A DNA stretch of 59,142 nt from Stephanodiscus triporus (lineage: Eukaryota; Bacillariophyta; Thalassiosirophyceae; Thalassiosirales; Thalassiosiraceae): positions 1 through 59,142 of the forward strand of contig JALLAZ010000083.1 in the NCBI GenBank assembly GCA_036939755.1. The letters run 5' to 3'. This document shows positions 33,099-42,127 of this stretch, one piece after another. The notes beneath the pieces were generated by a model. It saw only the letters and a program-made list of their open reading frames with translations, had not been told where the DNA came from and made no database searches. Made by a program: the position numbers and the translations under genes. Within the stretch, counting starts at the first letter, position 1; each line of letters opens with the position of its first letter.

Positions 33099-35084
33099 AT
33101 GCTATTGAAAGAGGGGAGATCGCGCGTTATGAGCAAGATCATGGCCAAGCTGTCGAAAGAAACAAGGCGGGCTAGCAGCGACCCGGAAGCCGTCGCCTCA
33201 GAGGGGGGGGGGGGTTCGTTGTCGTCGTCCGCCCCGCCCGCGGAATCTCGCGACCTCTCAACGAGCCAACACTCGAACAAGGCCGGCGGCGGCGAGAAGT
33301 CTACGACGGAGGAGGTCGGCGCCGTCAACGTCGCCCTCCAGATAGCCGACCCGATCAACCACCCCCGCGCGCTCAAGGTCCTCTTCCTCTCGTCGGACAC
33401 CGGCGGCGGACACCGCGCGTCGGCCACGTCCCTCGCCCAGCAGTTCGAGCAGCTCTTCCCCGGGTCGTCTTACGCCCTGTGCGATATCATGCAGCTCGAC
33501 GGGCCGCCCCCCTACAACACCCTCGTGAAGACGTACAAGCACCTAAGCGCGCATCCCCAGCAGTGGAAGCTCGTGTACAACGTCTCGAACACTCGCGCGT
33601 ACGAGATGCTCGCGGACGTGCACATGAAGAGCGCCATGGAGCGCTCGGTGAGGAGGCGCATACAGTCGTATGATCCAGACGTCGTCGTTAGCGTCCATCC
33701 CCTCATGACGAACGTGCCGGTCCTGGCGTGTCGGAACATCGCCAAGGAGACCGGTAAGCACCTGCCAATCTTCACGGTCTGCACCGACCTCGGGAGCGCC
33801 CATTCCATGTGGTTCGCGAACGGTGTCGAGAAGCTCTTCGTGGCGAGCGACGCCATTAGGGACCTGGCGATGCAGAGGGGGAAGGTCCCGATCGAGAAGA
33901 TCGTGATGAGCGGCCTGCCCATACGGCACGACTTCGCCGTGCAGGCCGAGAAGATGGGGGACAGGCACAATCCGGAAGGGAGGGAGTATCGCAATTTCGT
34001 GCGCGATCAGCTGGGACTTGGGAGTTACGTCGACCATAGGACGGTCTTGGTCATGGGCGGGGGGGAGGGTTGCGGCCGACTGTCGAACATCGTCGACGCC
34101 CTTTACCTCCAATTCGTCGAGAGGGGGATGGAGGCGCTGATACTCGTGGTTTGCGGTCGGAACGAGTCGCTGAAAGACTCCCTCGCCAAGCGCGATTGGG
34201 AGGGGATGCATCAGAAATACCTGTTGGCGCGGACGTCGGGGGCAGACTTCGATAACTGTGTGGGGCTGCTGAGCGACGTGGGTTGCATTGACGGGGGCTA
34301 CATGGCGCACCACCTGCGGAGGATCATCAGCACCCCGGTGTTGCCGAGCATGGGATTGGCCGGGCTGACCTACACGAACAGTCCCTTCAGTTCCTTCAAT
34401 TCAACCTCCACGGATGCTAATACCACGGCTGTCTACCAGGACAATAATGGCCAGGCTGTCAGCCTGCCGCCCACCAGGTCCGCGTCGCCATCGGATAGCG
34501 TCGAGGTGGTAACGAAGAGCACCGCCGCGAGGAATAATCTCCACGATTTGGATGCCCTCCTAAAGCCGCTGACATCGAACGACTTCGAGGTTGGCCAGGA
34601 ATCGTCGACGAGCACGGACGGAGGAAACATCGATTCAAAGAGCTCCTCCAGCCTCCTCGAATCCCACGTCAAGGTTATCGGACTTGGCTTCATCACCAAT
34701 ATGGCCGAGTACATGGTCGCCACCGACGTCCTTGTGAGCAAGGCCGGACCCGGCACGATCGCCGAGGCCGCCTCCCTTTCATTGCCAGTCATGCTCACCA
34801 GTTTCCTCCCCGGACAGGAGGAGGGCAACGTAGACTACGTCGTCGAGGGCAAATTCGGCACATTTGTTTCGGATTCGGACCCGCAGGCCATATCGGACGT
34901 CGTTGCGGGTTGGTTAATGGATGGCGAAGCGTTAAGGGAAATGAGTAATAATGCGCGCATGCGGGGGAAACCCGATGCGGCCGCGGAGATCGTCGACGCA
35001 ATAGGGGAGAGTGCCCTGAGATGGAAACACGGCAGTGAGGAAATCGAGGTACTAGAAGAGGAGTCGATTGGCGCGATGGAATAG
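33099..35084 (+). CDS. MGD1: monogalactosyldiacylglycerol (MGDG) synthase
   Basis: A 661-residue intronless frame from ATG 33099, with an in-frame TGA 27 bases upstream. It is a GT28-family galactosyltransferase that transfers galactose from UDP-Gal to diacylglycerol, making the main plastid membrane lipid. The acceptor half has LKVLFLSSDTGGGHRASATSLAQQF (about 90-115) and VSVHPLMTNVP. The donor half has VLVMGGGEGCGRLSNIVDAL (about 315-335) and DVLVSKAGPGTIAEAASLSLPVMLTSFLPGQEEGNV (about 545-580). Between them, about residues 385-525 are a Ser/Thr/Asp-rich insertion absent from the usual enzyme. The N-terminus is short and lacks an obvious bipartite plastid signal, so a 5' exon may be missing. 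It converges on DHODH with 147 bases between stops. Confidence 0.93.
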   Translation: MLLKEGRSRVMSKIMAKLSKETRRASSDPEAVASEGGGGSLSSSAPPAESRDLSTSQHSNKAGGGEKSTTEEVGAVNVALQIADPINHPRALKVLFLSSDTGGGHRASATSLAQQFEQLFPGSSYALCDIMQLDGPPPYNTLVKTYKHLSAHPQQWKLVYNVSNTRAYEMLADVHMKSAMERSVRRRIQSYDPDVVVSVHPLMTNVPVLACRNIAKETGKHLPIFTVCTDLGSAHSMWFANGVEKLFVASDAIRDLAMQRGKVPIEKIVMSGLPIRHDFAVQAEKMGDRHNPEGREYRNFVRDQLGLGSYVDHRTVLVMGGGEGCGRLSNIVDALYLQFVERGMEALILVVCGRNESLKDSLAKRDWEGMHQKYLLARTSGADFDNCVGLLSDVGCIDGGYMAHHLRRIISTPVLPSMGLAGLTYTNSPFSSFNSTSTDANTTAVYQDNNGQAVSLPPTRSASPSDSVEVVTKSTAARNNLHDLDALLKPLTSNDFEVGQESSTSTDGGNIDSKSSSSLLESHVKVIGLGFITNMAEYMVATDVLVSKAGPGTIAEAASLSLPVMLTSFLPGQEEGNVDYVVEGKFGTFVSDSDPQAISDVVAGWLMDGEALREMSNNARMRGKPDAAAEIVDAIGESALRWKHGSEEIEVLEEESIGAME

Positions 35085-35231
35085 TTACGCTCTGTTTAGG
35101 AATGCTGCCACCCTTTTCTTGGTTGAAGAGTTTGTGTTGAGGGTTCAATACAGTTGTGCTATTGAGGAATATTGATTATGTTGCCAACAGCATAACTACG
35201 TAATAATTCATTGAGTAACTGTTGAGTATCA

Positions 35232-36786
35232 TTACAAATCTACTATCTCCTTTTCGTTCTTTTCACTTTCTTGCATTTTCCGGCGGACCTTCTCCTCTCT
35301 GCGATCCCAATAGATATCCTCGCAAGAGGAACCAACAACTTCCTCGACGGATTTATATCCATTCTCAAGTATGATATCTGCCAGCTCCTTTCTAATACGA
35401 CTCACCACACCCGGGCCTTCGTAGACCATCATGCTGTAAACTTGTATCAACGAAGCCCCCGCCTTCATTTTGTCATACGCGTCCCTGCCAGATCCAACCC
35501 CCCCGACGCCAATGATAGGGATTTTGCCCTTTGTCAATATGTACATAGTTCGTATGCATTCCGTCGAGCGATCTTTTATTGGAGCGCCGGATAACCCCCC
35601 AGGTTCGCTCCTGTATTTCGATGCCAGTGTCTCCGGTCGGGCGTTGGTCGTATTACTGACTATCATGCCGTCGAGGCCACTGTCCATCACGACGTTTGCC
35701 ACATCCGCCATTTCGTCGATCGTCAAATCCGGGCTCAATTTAACAAACAGCAGAGCGTGAGGTGCGTATTCGTCTCTGGCCTTTATAGCGCAAGCGAGTA
35801 GATTTCTCAACGGTTCGCGCTTTTGGAGGGAGCGCAGGCCGGGCGTGTTGGGAGAGGAAACATTTATCACGAGATAATCGGCGAAGGGACCGAGATCGCG
35901 AATGCCGAAGGCGTAGTCCTGAGCGACATGAACGAATGTGAAGTGAGAAGCCCCATGTCTGCCGAATAGCGCGCGATGCGAGATGAAAAGTAGAACTTCG
36001 ACTCACCCCAACTTCGTCCTCGCTGGTCTTATTCTTTCCCAAATTCACGCCCAGAACGCCCGTCCTCGGTGCAGTTGTCATCAGCCTATTCCAAGCCCAT
36101 CCCAACGCCCACAGGAACGACTTACCCACGGCGGTCGGATGTCTCTCCCCACCTTCTACCATCGTACGATCCTCCTTCTTCGCGGCGATCGTCGCCAAAT
36201 CGCCCCCCCGTCCCCCGAATTCCCCCCTGTATTCGATCAAACGCCCCCGTACCCTCTCGACGCCCTCGGAATTAAATCCAAAGCGGTTAATGACGCCCCG
36301 ATCCTCCACCAGTCGGAAACTCCTCGGCCTCGCGTTTCCCGACTGCGGCAACGGCGTCACGCTCCCGATCTCGACGAACGAGAATCCCATGTCGAACAGT
36401 CCCGGCACCGCCGATCCGTTCTTGTCGAATCCCGCCGCCAATCCGATCGGTCCAGGAAAGCGCAGGCACCTCCTCTTCTCTCCCCCCCCCGACGAATCTC
36501 CGCCGACGATCTCGACCGACATGTCGACTCTCCCGCGACCGTCGCTCGCGCCCTCCCGACTCAGGCGCGGTGCCAATCCCCATCGGACTACGTCGAGCGC
36601 GAGGTGGTGCGCCCCCTCGGGATCGAGCAGACGCCGTCCGAGCGGGGTGACGACGCCGTCGAAGAATCGGTGATAGGCCAGGGACGATCGACCCTCGGAG
36701 GGGAGGTGGGTGGTGACCTCGACGAGGGCTACGGCCGCGGCGGCCCCCAGGGCCGTGGTTCGGACCTTGTGTTGGAACGACATCAT
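35232..36786 (-). CDS. DHODH: dihydroorotate dehydrogenase, class 2, two exons
   Basis: Exons 36786-36007 and 35918-35232 across an 88-base intron (donor GTGAGT, acceptor CAG, phase 0) give 488 residues. The enzyme oxidises dihydroorotate to orotate with FMN and passes electrons to quinone in pyrimidine synthesis. The N-terminal hydrophobic segment (VRTTALGAAAAVALVEV) suits a class 2 mitochondrial inner-membrane protein. Catalytic-domain marks are FPGPIGLAAGFDKNGSAVPGL, GSVTPLPQSGNARPR, NRFGFNSEG, LGVNLGKNKTSEDEVG (end of exon 1), then LVINVSSPNTPGLR (with the catalytic Ser of class 2), FVKLSPDLT, MIVSNTT, GLSGAPI and IIGVGGVGSGRDAYDK. Family length is about 400, the excess lying at the ends and in a mid-domain loop. 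Confidence 0.94.
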
Positions 36787-37561
36787 CGTTAGTTGGTCTT
36801 AGCGTTAAAGTGTGTTGTACTACTACTACTGAGTAGAGTACCATACCATTTGTCGCAGTACGATACGTACTAAAGGCAGTACCATACGATACCTAGATAC
36901 TGACTTAAGATACGTGTATCGTAACTGACCTACCAACTCCAAAATCTTACTCTCCGCTGCTGCATTGTTTCACACCGGAGATGCATCCATCGGGGTTGAC
37001 GTGCCATCGATATTGGGCATATTATTTGTAGGGATATTTATCAAAAACGTGGATAGAATATTACTTTTCGCGTCACCTTACTCTTTCGACATAGAAACAT
37101 CCTCCCTTCCCTCCAACCAAGATATATCGATGACATGTTGTTGTGGGGCGACAGGTGTCCATGTATTGGGCACAAGTACACCACAAAGAGTGATGTCTAG
37201 CGCGGTTTTCGTTGACACATATCTATAAATTTAATATTAAAAGCTGAAAAGTGAATCACGAATAGAGTAGCAGCTTCAGATACAGACATAAACCTTGCAG
37301 AGAGCTAGTTCTATTGGTGCGCACCGCTATGAAAACGTGTCGATTCTAGTTAAAGCAGCTGCTTATCACACACACACACAACTCAAGACCATAGGAAAAA
37401 AGAAATGCTAAGCTGAGCATGGAATGATGTGGTAGGAGTAAAAGACATAATACAGAGGGTTAGAAAGAATAGTATTTAACAAAATACTGCGTTCACAACT
37501 GCGTACACTAAGTGTAACTTACATGTTGTTTTTGGCCAGTGCACTCTCGCTGCCTTACATA
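36787..37561. other. intergenic; DHODH promoter and unassigned sequence
   Basis: Three GATACG/CGTATC-type words occur at 36859-36870, 36882-36893 and 36909-36925, 70-140 bases upstream of the DHODH ATG. A short CA repeat lies near 37369-37380. One frame at 36965-37228 starts only at TTG and resembles nothing known. Confidence 0.5.
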
Positions 37562-38116
37562 TTAGTTTGCGCGTAACATTCGCTTTTCATGAGAGCAAAC
37601 TGAACCATCCCATGAACAGTCTAAATTTACGTCCTTCAGGCATGGCTTCTTTTTCAAGTGTAATGCACACCCCGCCATGATAGTCGACGCCTCTGCCGCG
37701 GAAATCGGACTGGAGGTAGGATAGGGTCCCGTTGGACTGTAGGAAGGCACGGACATCTCCATCTCTATGGAAACAATTTCGGGAATGTCAGGTTGGTCCA
37801 TAGTTGGACTATAGGTAGGGACAGACGTTTCTTGAGTGCAAGCTGAACCGTTCCATGTGCACGTTTTTTCCCTCTTGCATTGTTTTCTATTCAGAGTTGC
37901 GCATGTTTCCGACATTGACATGGAAAGATCGGCATCAAGAAATCGGTGCTCATCCATTTCTATTCGGCTGCTTCGCTGATTTACTCGAGGACGAACTCCA
38001 CTTTCCTCGTCCTTTACGTCGACTCGCAAGCGTTTTGCCTCGTTGAACAATCGAGCATCAGCAGTGATTGGTGCGATGAGAAAAACGAGGCCGGAGATGG
38101 CGATTGAGCTCTTCAT
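37562..38116 (-). CDS. small secreted Cys-rich protein with two Cys/Trp motifs
   Basis: A 184-residue protein from ATG 38116, placed directly before a signal peptide (MKSSIAISGLVFLIAPITADA); the open frame upstream begins at a non-ATG codon. After a charged segment come two copies of a motif, C-x7-C-x5-C-x-W-x-G-x2-C (ATLNRKQCKREKTCTWNGSAC) and C-x7-C-x6-C-x-W-x-G-x2-C near the end, separated by Ser/Thr/Pro-rich repeats (VPTYSPT, VPSYSPT) likely to be glycosylated. This looks like an extracellular or cell-wall protein. No family is recognised beyond similar Cys/Trp motifs in diatom secreted proteins. Confidence 0.75.
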   Translation of the reverse strand: MKSSIAISGLVFLIAPITADARLFNEAKRLRVDVKDEESGVRPRVNQRSSRIEMDEHRFLDADLSMSMSETCATLNRKQCKREKTCTWNGSACTQETSVPTYSPTMDQPDIPEIVSIEMEMSVPSYSPTGPYPTSSPISAAEASTIMAGCALHLKKKPCLKDVNLDCSWDGSVCSHEKRMLRAN

Positions 38117-38260
38117 TGTTAAGAATAGATGATGTTGTAAAGTATGTGAAGGATGTGATAGAGTGAATTGAAAAGTGGGAGGAGAATTCACGATGGTAGG
38201 GTAAAGAGATCTCCGCCAAAAATGTCGGCGGCAAAATGAAGATTACCATCCTTTTACCTA

Positions 38261-38454
38261 TGTACTACAGTCCCCAGTACAATTGCGACAAGGGGAAAAA
38301 TGGAGATATCTCCCTTCGTAAAATTCCTACAGTAGCTCTCTACGAGAAGCTCGGGGATCCACGAGCTTCAAATAGAAAGCTACTGTAGGAACAGTACAAA
38401 AGGAAATATCTCGATTTTTCCCCTTCTCGCAATTGTACTGGAGACTGTAGTACA
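38261..38454. mobile_element. 194-base foldback element (MITE-like)
   Basis: Two roughly 90-base arms are imperfect reverse complements over their whole length: TGTACTACAGTCCCCAGTAC at the left, and GTACTGGAGACTGTAGTACA at the right. Only about ten bases remain as a loop near 38353-38362. It encodes nothing. No clear target-site duplication was identified. It could be a non-autonomous DNA transposon or a source of a long hairpin RNA. Confidence 0.85.
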
Positions 38455-38854
38455 CAAACTCAGTTTTGGGCGATTTTCAGAAACGATTAAATAGCGCGCG
38501 GCAACGGCATGCAACGAAGGCGGTGCCGTACCATACGGAGAGGCACACGACACCACGTATGTGAGTTGATCCTACAACGTCGTGGATTTCTTGCCATTCA
38601 TGTCATGTTTCATGCCGTAAACTTCCACGGAGGAACTAATTGCGAAACGCCTAACGCTGGAAAGACAAAATAAAACGGACTAACGGATCGACGAAAGAGT
38701 TGAACGCACGACTTCTCGATTTATGCGAAAGGAGGAACAAAACATGCTGCCGGCCGCGACCTGAAACCGTCCAGTTAAGAGTCATAAAATTCATAGAGAG
38801 TAATTCACTCTCATCGGTTCAACACAGCACATTACGCGATTTCACAGCAGAACC
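38455..38854. other. intergenic, upstream of the repeat-containing surface protein
   Basis: About 400 bases between the foldback element and the next ATG. It contains a GTACCATACGG word near 38527 but no coding frame of note. Confidence 0.5.
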
Positions 38855-39448
38855 ATGAAGTCTTTTGCCTCCCTCATCGTCCTCCCCGCCGCCTTGGCCC
38901 TCTTCGTCGCCTCGAACTCGGCTGAAGCTCAACTCTCAACTGTCCCGCGTCGCATGCGCAGGGAAGGGATCGTCGCTCAACGTCGAGTCCTTCAGATGTC
39001 TGAAGCGATGTCCATCCCGGCTGCCATTGCAGGGTTATCCTTTCCGGCTGAAACTGCAGGGTTATCCCTTCCGGCTGAAACTGCAGGATTATCCCTTCCG
39101 GCTGAAATTGCAGGGTTATCCCTTCCGGCTGAAATTGCAGGGTTATCCCTTCCGGCTGAAATTGCAGGATTATCTCTTCCGGAAAGCGCCGACGCAATTC
39201 AAGGAATGTCTCTTCCAGAGGTTGAATATATAGTTGCACCAGATTCCACTGGAGAAGCATCGGTGGCGCCCGAAGAGGCAGTGGCGCCCGAAGAGGCAGT
39301 GGCACCCGAAGAGGCAGTGATACCCGAAGAGGCAGTGGCGCCCAAGGAGGCAGCGGAGACTCAGGCGACAGAGATGATTAATTCGAGCTCGGGGAAATCA
39401 AGTGCTTTTGCAGCGTCTCTGTTGGGTGCATTGATTGTCCTTTTGTAA
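38855..39448 (+). CDS. secreted tandem-repeat protein with GPI-anchor-like C-terminus
   Basis: A 197-residue protein. It has a signal peptide (residues 1-25, FASLIVLPAALALFVASNSAEA) and a short basic segment. Six copies follow of a nine-residue AGLSLPAE[T/I] repeat, encoded by near-identical 27-base units (about 39020-39190), and then five VAPEEA repeats (18-base units, about 39265-39355). The last residues are SSSGKSSAFAASLLGALIVLL, a Ser-rich site plus hydrophobic tail as seen in GPI-anchored proteins. The near-identical DNA repeats mean copy number can change easily between strains. It is probably a cell-surface or wall-associated protein; function unknown. Confidence 0.8.
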   Translation: MKSFASLIVLPAALALFVASNSAEAQLSTVPRRMRREGIVAQRRVLQMSEAMSIPAAIAGLSFPAETAGLSLPAETAGLSLPAEIAGLSLPAEIAGLSLPAEIAGLSLPESADAIQGMSLPEVEYIVAPDSTGEASVAPEEAVAPEEAVAPEEAVIPEEAVAPKEAAETQATEMINSSSGKSSAFAASLLGALIVLL

Positions 39449-39841
39449 AGTCAAGATTTTAGAGCTGCGAACAAGTTTGTTATTCGTGCAGAGGCAATTC
39501 AGAAGATAGACTGTTTGCTGTTTCTTCGTTAATAGTTAGATGTACAAAGTGTTATCATGATATAAAGAGTTAACAGACTTGATTCTTACGTCCAATCATG
39601 TTTTAGAGTGCTAATGCTACTCGTGTGCAAAGAAAAGTGCAACGTTACGTGCCGTAGACCGGAGACTGTACTGTGGATAGTATCAATATCATTATCTTGC
39701 AACAGTGTTATTCCAAAGGTAACAAGCGAATTTTCAACAATACCACAATGTGACATGACTCTATTGTTTGCTAATCATGATGGCTATTTTTGTATATAAG
39801 TAGCGTAACTGCTGCTTTGCAACACGTCATAAGTTGCGTTC

Positions 39842-40261
39842 TCAATTATCTGCGAACTTCAGCACAACACACCCTCCAATAATGGCCGCCAGAGCTGTGA
39901 TTTTCGTCAGATTGATGGTATCGCTGAAAGAGCAGAAGCCAATTACACAGGTCAATGTAGTTCCTAGTCCACTCCATATAGCGTATGCGGTGGATAATTC
40001 AATACCTTTCAACGATAAAGGAAAGAGAGCGAGTGACAGTCCATAGAAGAAGTATATCAATAAGGATGGTATTAAATTCGAGAATCCATCACTCAATTTC
40101 ATCGACGTCGTTCCTGCCACTTCCAATAAAATGGCGACAATTAAGTATATCCAATATTTGTAACCTCCATCGCCATCTTCATGACGTGAATCTGAATCAT
40201 CGTTGATGAAATTTTCCTCCGAATAAGTGGAGCCGTATGATAACGTGCTGAGGTCTGTCAT
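39842..40261 (-). CDS. small multidrug resistance (SMR/EmrE-type) transporter
   Basis: A 139-residue protein from ATG 40261. A hydrophilic N-terminal tail (about 35 residues, Ser/Asp-rich) precedes four membrane segments of the SMR fold. The first is WIYLIVAILLEVAGTTSMKLSDGF, with the membrane Glu that in EmrE binds protons and substrate. The others are near FFYGLSLALFPLSL, AYAIWSGLGTTLTCVIGF and ITALAAIIGGCVVLKF. SMR proteins are mainly bacterial drug/proton antiporters working as dimers, so a eukaryotic copy may be of transferred origin; this is inference. Codon use and GC look like those of its neighbours, and it is intronless. Confidence 0.88.
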   Translation of the reverse strand: MTDLSTLSYGSTYSEENFINDDSDSRHEDGDGGYKYWIYLIVAILLEVAGTTSMKLSDGFSNLIPSLLIYFFYGLSLALFPLSLKGIELSTAYAIWSGLGTTLTCVIGFCSFSDTINLTKITALAAIIGGCVVLKFADN

Positions 40262-40610
40262 AGTAGTTCGCGATCGGAACGATCCATTCACAATCCTGTG
40301 AAGTGGATTGTCGACAACGACCTACGTACACCAGACAAAAAGAGGCCGAATCCTCTTTCATGTGGGGAGTATTTTGATAGAGGTGTAGTTCGATCCCCGG
40401 TATTATTCCTGCGTTATTGTTGGACCAGAGAGCATGGTACATACTCCTATCTAGAGAAACGACGCTCTGACTTTTTCGTGAGTATTCCGAGCTGCGCACC
40501 ACAAACATAAAAAATTCCTTCCGACATCTCCAGGAAGAATATGATACAGAGAATCTCACAGCAAAGCCAACATAAAGCATTTCATTTCCTATTAAACAAG
40601 CAGATAAAGC

Positions 40611-41357
40611 ATGAAATCTCTTCTCTCAATTTCGATTTACCTGGCAGCAACTGCCGCAACATCAGCAGTCCACAAAGGCGAAGACGGCGTAGACAAAGTG
40701 AGATTCCTGATCTCGAAGACACTTTTGGAAAGGAAAATGCACAAGCATAAAGTAAAACACGCAGATACAAATTCGGCAGGCGATGCTAGGTTGCATGATA
40801 AGAATCATACCGTGGAAGTGTCATATGACGAGTTGGTTCAGAAAAAGCATCATAGGATTCATAACGAAACCAAGGTCGAAGTATCCGGATCGACTAGAAA
40901 GAAGCATCATAGTAACCATACGGACGAGACAAAGGCCAACGAAATTGTGTTGACCAATGAACCAGAATTGATTGAGAAGAAGCATCATATGAGTCACACG
41001 GACGAGGATGGCTTGGCAGAAGAATCGGCGTTGATTGAGCCTGAGTCCAAGCTTCACAAGAATCATACACAGCCCATCGACGACGACATTGCGCTGATTG
41101 AGAAGACAATCGAGAATACTGGTCTGACGATGAAAAAGGAAATGGGTAGGAATGGAGATGGGCCTAAGGACTCCATCGCAGCAATGATAGAGGCAGAGGA
41201 AGAAGCGATTGCCACCATCGAAGCATCAGCAGTGAAGCTGGAAGACATAGCACCAACAGTGACAAAGCAACATCACTTGGATGTTTCAAGCGCAACAAAA
41301 TCAACAATTTGGATCTTCTATGTGGCGGGAGCGGGAGTATTGTCAACTTTATGCTGA
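40611..41357 (+). CDS. secreted His/Lys-rich repeat protein with hydrophobic C-terminus
   Basis: A 248-residue protein. It starts with a signal peptide (about 1-19, KSLLSISIYLAATAATSA) and ends in a hydrophobic tail (TIWIFYVAGAGVLSTLC) after Ser/Thr residues, again GPI-anchor-like. The middle has at least three KKHH-x-x-H repeats (KKHHRIHN, KKHHSNHT, KKHHMSHT), spaced 25-35 residues by acidic segments, and several NHT N-glycosylation sites. The His clusters could bind metal ions, and Lys/acidic repeats occur in silica-associated diatom proteins; both are inference only. No family was recognised. Confidence 0.72.
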   Translation: MKSLLSISIYLAATAATSAVHKGEDGVDKVRFLISKTLLERKMHKHKVKHADTNSAGDARLHDKNHTVEVSYDELVQKKHHRIHNETKVEVSGSTRKKHHSNHTDETKANEIVLTNEPELIEKKHHMSHTDEDGLAEESALIEPESKLHKNHTQPIDDDIALIEKTIENTGLTMKKEMGRNGDGPKDSIAAMIEAEEEAIATIEASAVKLEDIAPTVTKQHHLDVSSATKSTIWIFYVAGAGVLSTLC

Positions 41358-42127
41358 ATCGATGCAAACAATATCAAAGTTAAAATGGAAGGTTGAAAAG
41401 TTGAGGAGAGGCATGCGTGAAATGATGTTTGAGAGGATAGATTCGTAAATATATATATTTTTAAGATTCGTGGAATGAAAATGTTCCTCTTTCAGCATTT
41501 GTCCACGATGCTGCCTTTTATTTTTTGAATGATTTTTATGAAAAGCTTTCGTAACACTCGTGTACATTGCCATGTCTACTTCTTATAGTCTTGTTTTTTT
41601 TTTCAAGAATGGTTAGCTGCCATGTCTTGTCACGTCATTTGATTAGCATTGATTTCGATTCATTTTTGTTTGCCTCCTTGTACCATTTAGCCATATTGGT
41701 CTTGCAAGATCCATATTTATAATCAATTCCATCATCAACCAACTGGGCTGCAATCTGGTTTTTAGTTTCCCCGCTCCAAGCCTCATTTTTTGAAGGGGGC
41801 TTTGTAGCTAACATCAACAATTCATCATTGTCTCCTCCAGATTTGGTCTTTCATTTACCTAAACCAGCTGTGCCGCCAATAATCCCACCCATCCTGCCAC
41901 GTTCTGTACTTGGAATGGTCTTGCTACTCCATCTTCTTGTGGATGCCTGGAGCTTCACCTAGGTCCGCCACGAGGCTAGCAATGGTGCCCATTCTAGCAC
42001 GTTCTGTGGATGACACGGTCTTGCCACCATCCGCCCCCTTCTTGTGGATGCCTTAAGCTTCACCAGGGTCCATCGCGTGGCTTGCCTTGCCACCTTTGAA
42101 ATTGCCCACCTGACATGGAGAAAAATA
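41358..42127. other. intergenic with a local tandem duplication
   Basis: Only short minus-strand frames are seen, one of 61 residues at 41635-41820 (NQIAAQLVDDGIDYKYGSCK) starting at an ATG. It may be a fragment of the broken unknown gene to the right. Confidence 0.4.
41884..42086. repeat. two diverged tandem units of about 100 bases
   Basis: Unit 1 (41884-41980) and unit 2 (41985-42086) share GCACGTTCTGT/GCCACGTTCTGT, TCTTCTTGTGGATGCCT and GCTTCACC blocks in the same order. Confidence 0.8.

Noticed and set aside
33543..34313. 256-codon minus-strand frame
   Set aside because: Antisense to MGDG synthase; no ATG-supported start or domain.
35983..36792. 269-codon plus-strand frame
   Set aside because: Antisense to DHODH exon 1, which carries conserved catalytic motifs.
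36965..37228. 87-codon frame with a CCCG segment
   Set aside because: Starts at TTG, has no homology I recognise and sits in repeat-rich intergenic DNA.
40385..40400. Possible tRNA B-box (GTTCGATCCCC)
   Set aside because: No matching A-box or cloverleaf arms could be found upstream or downstream.
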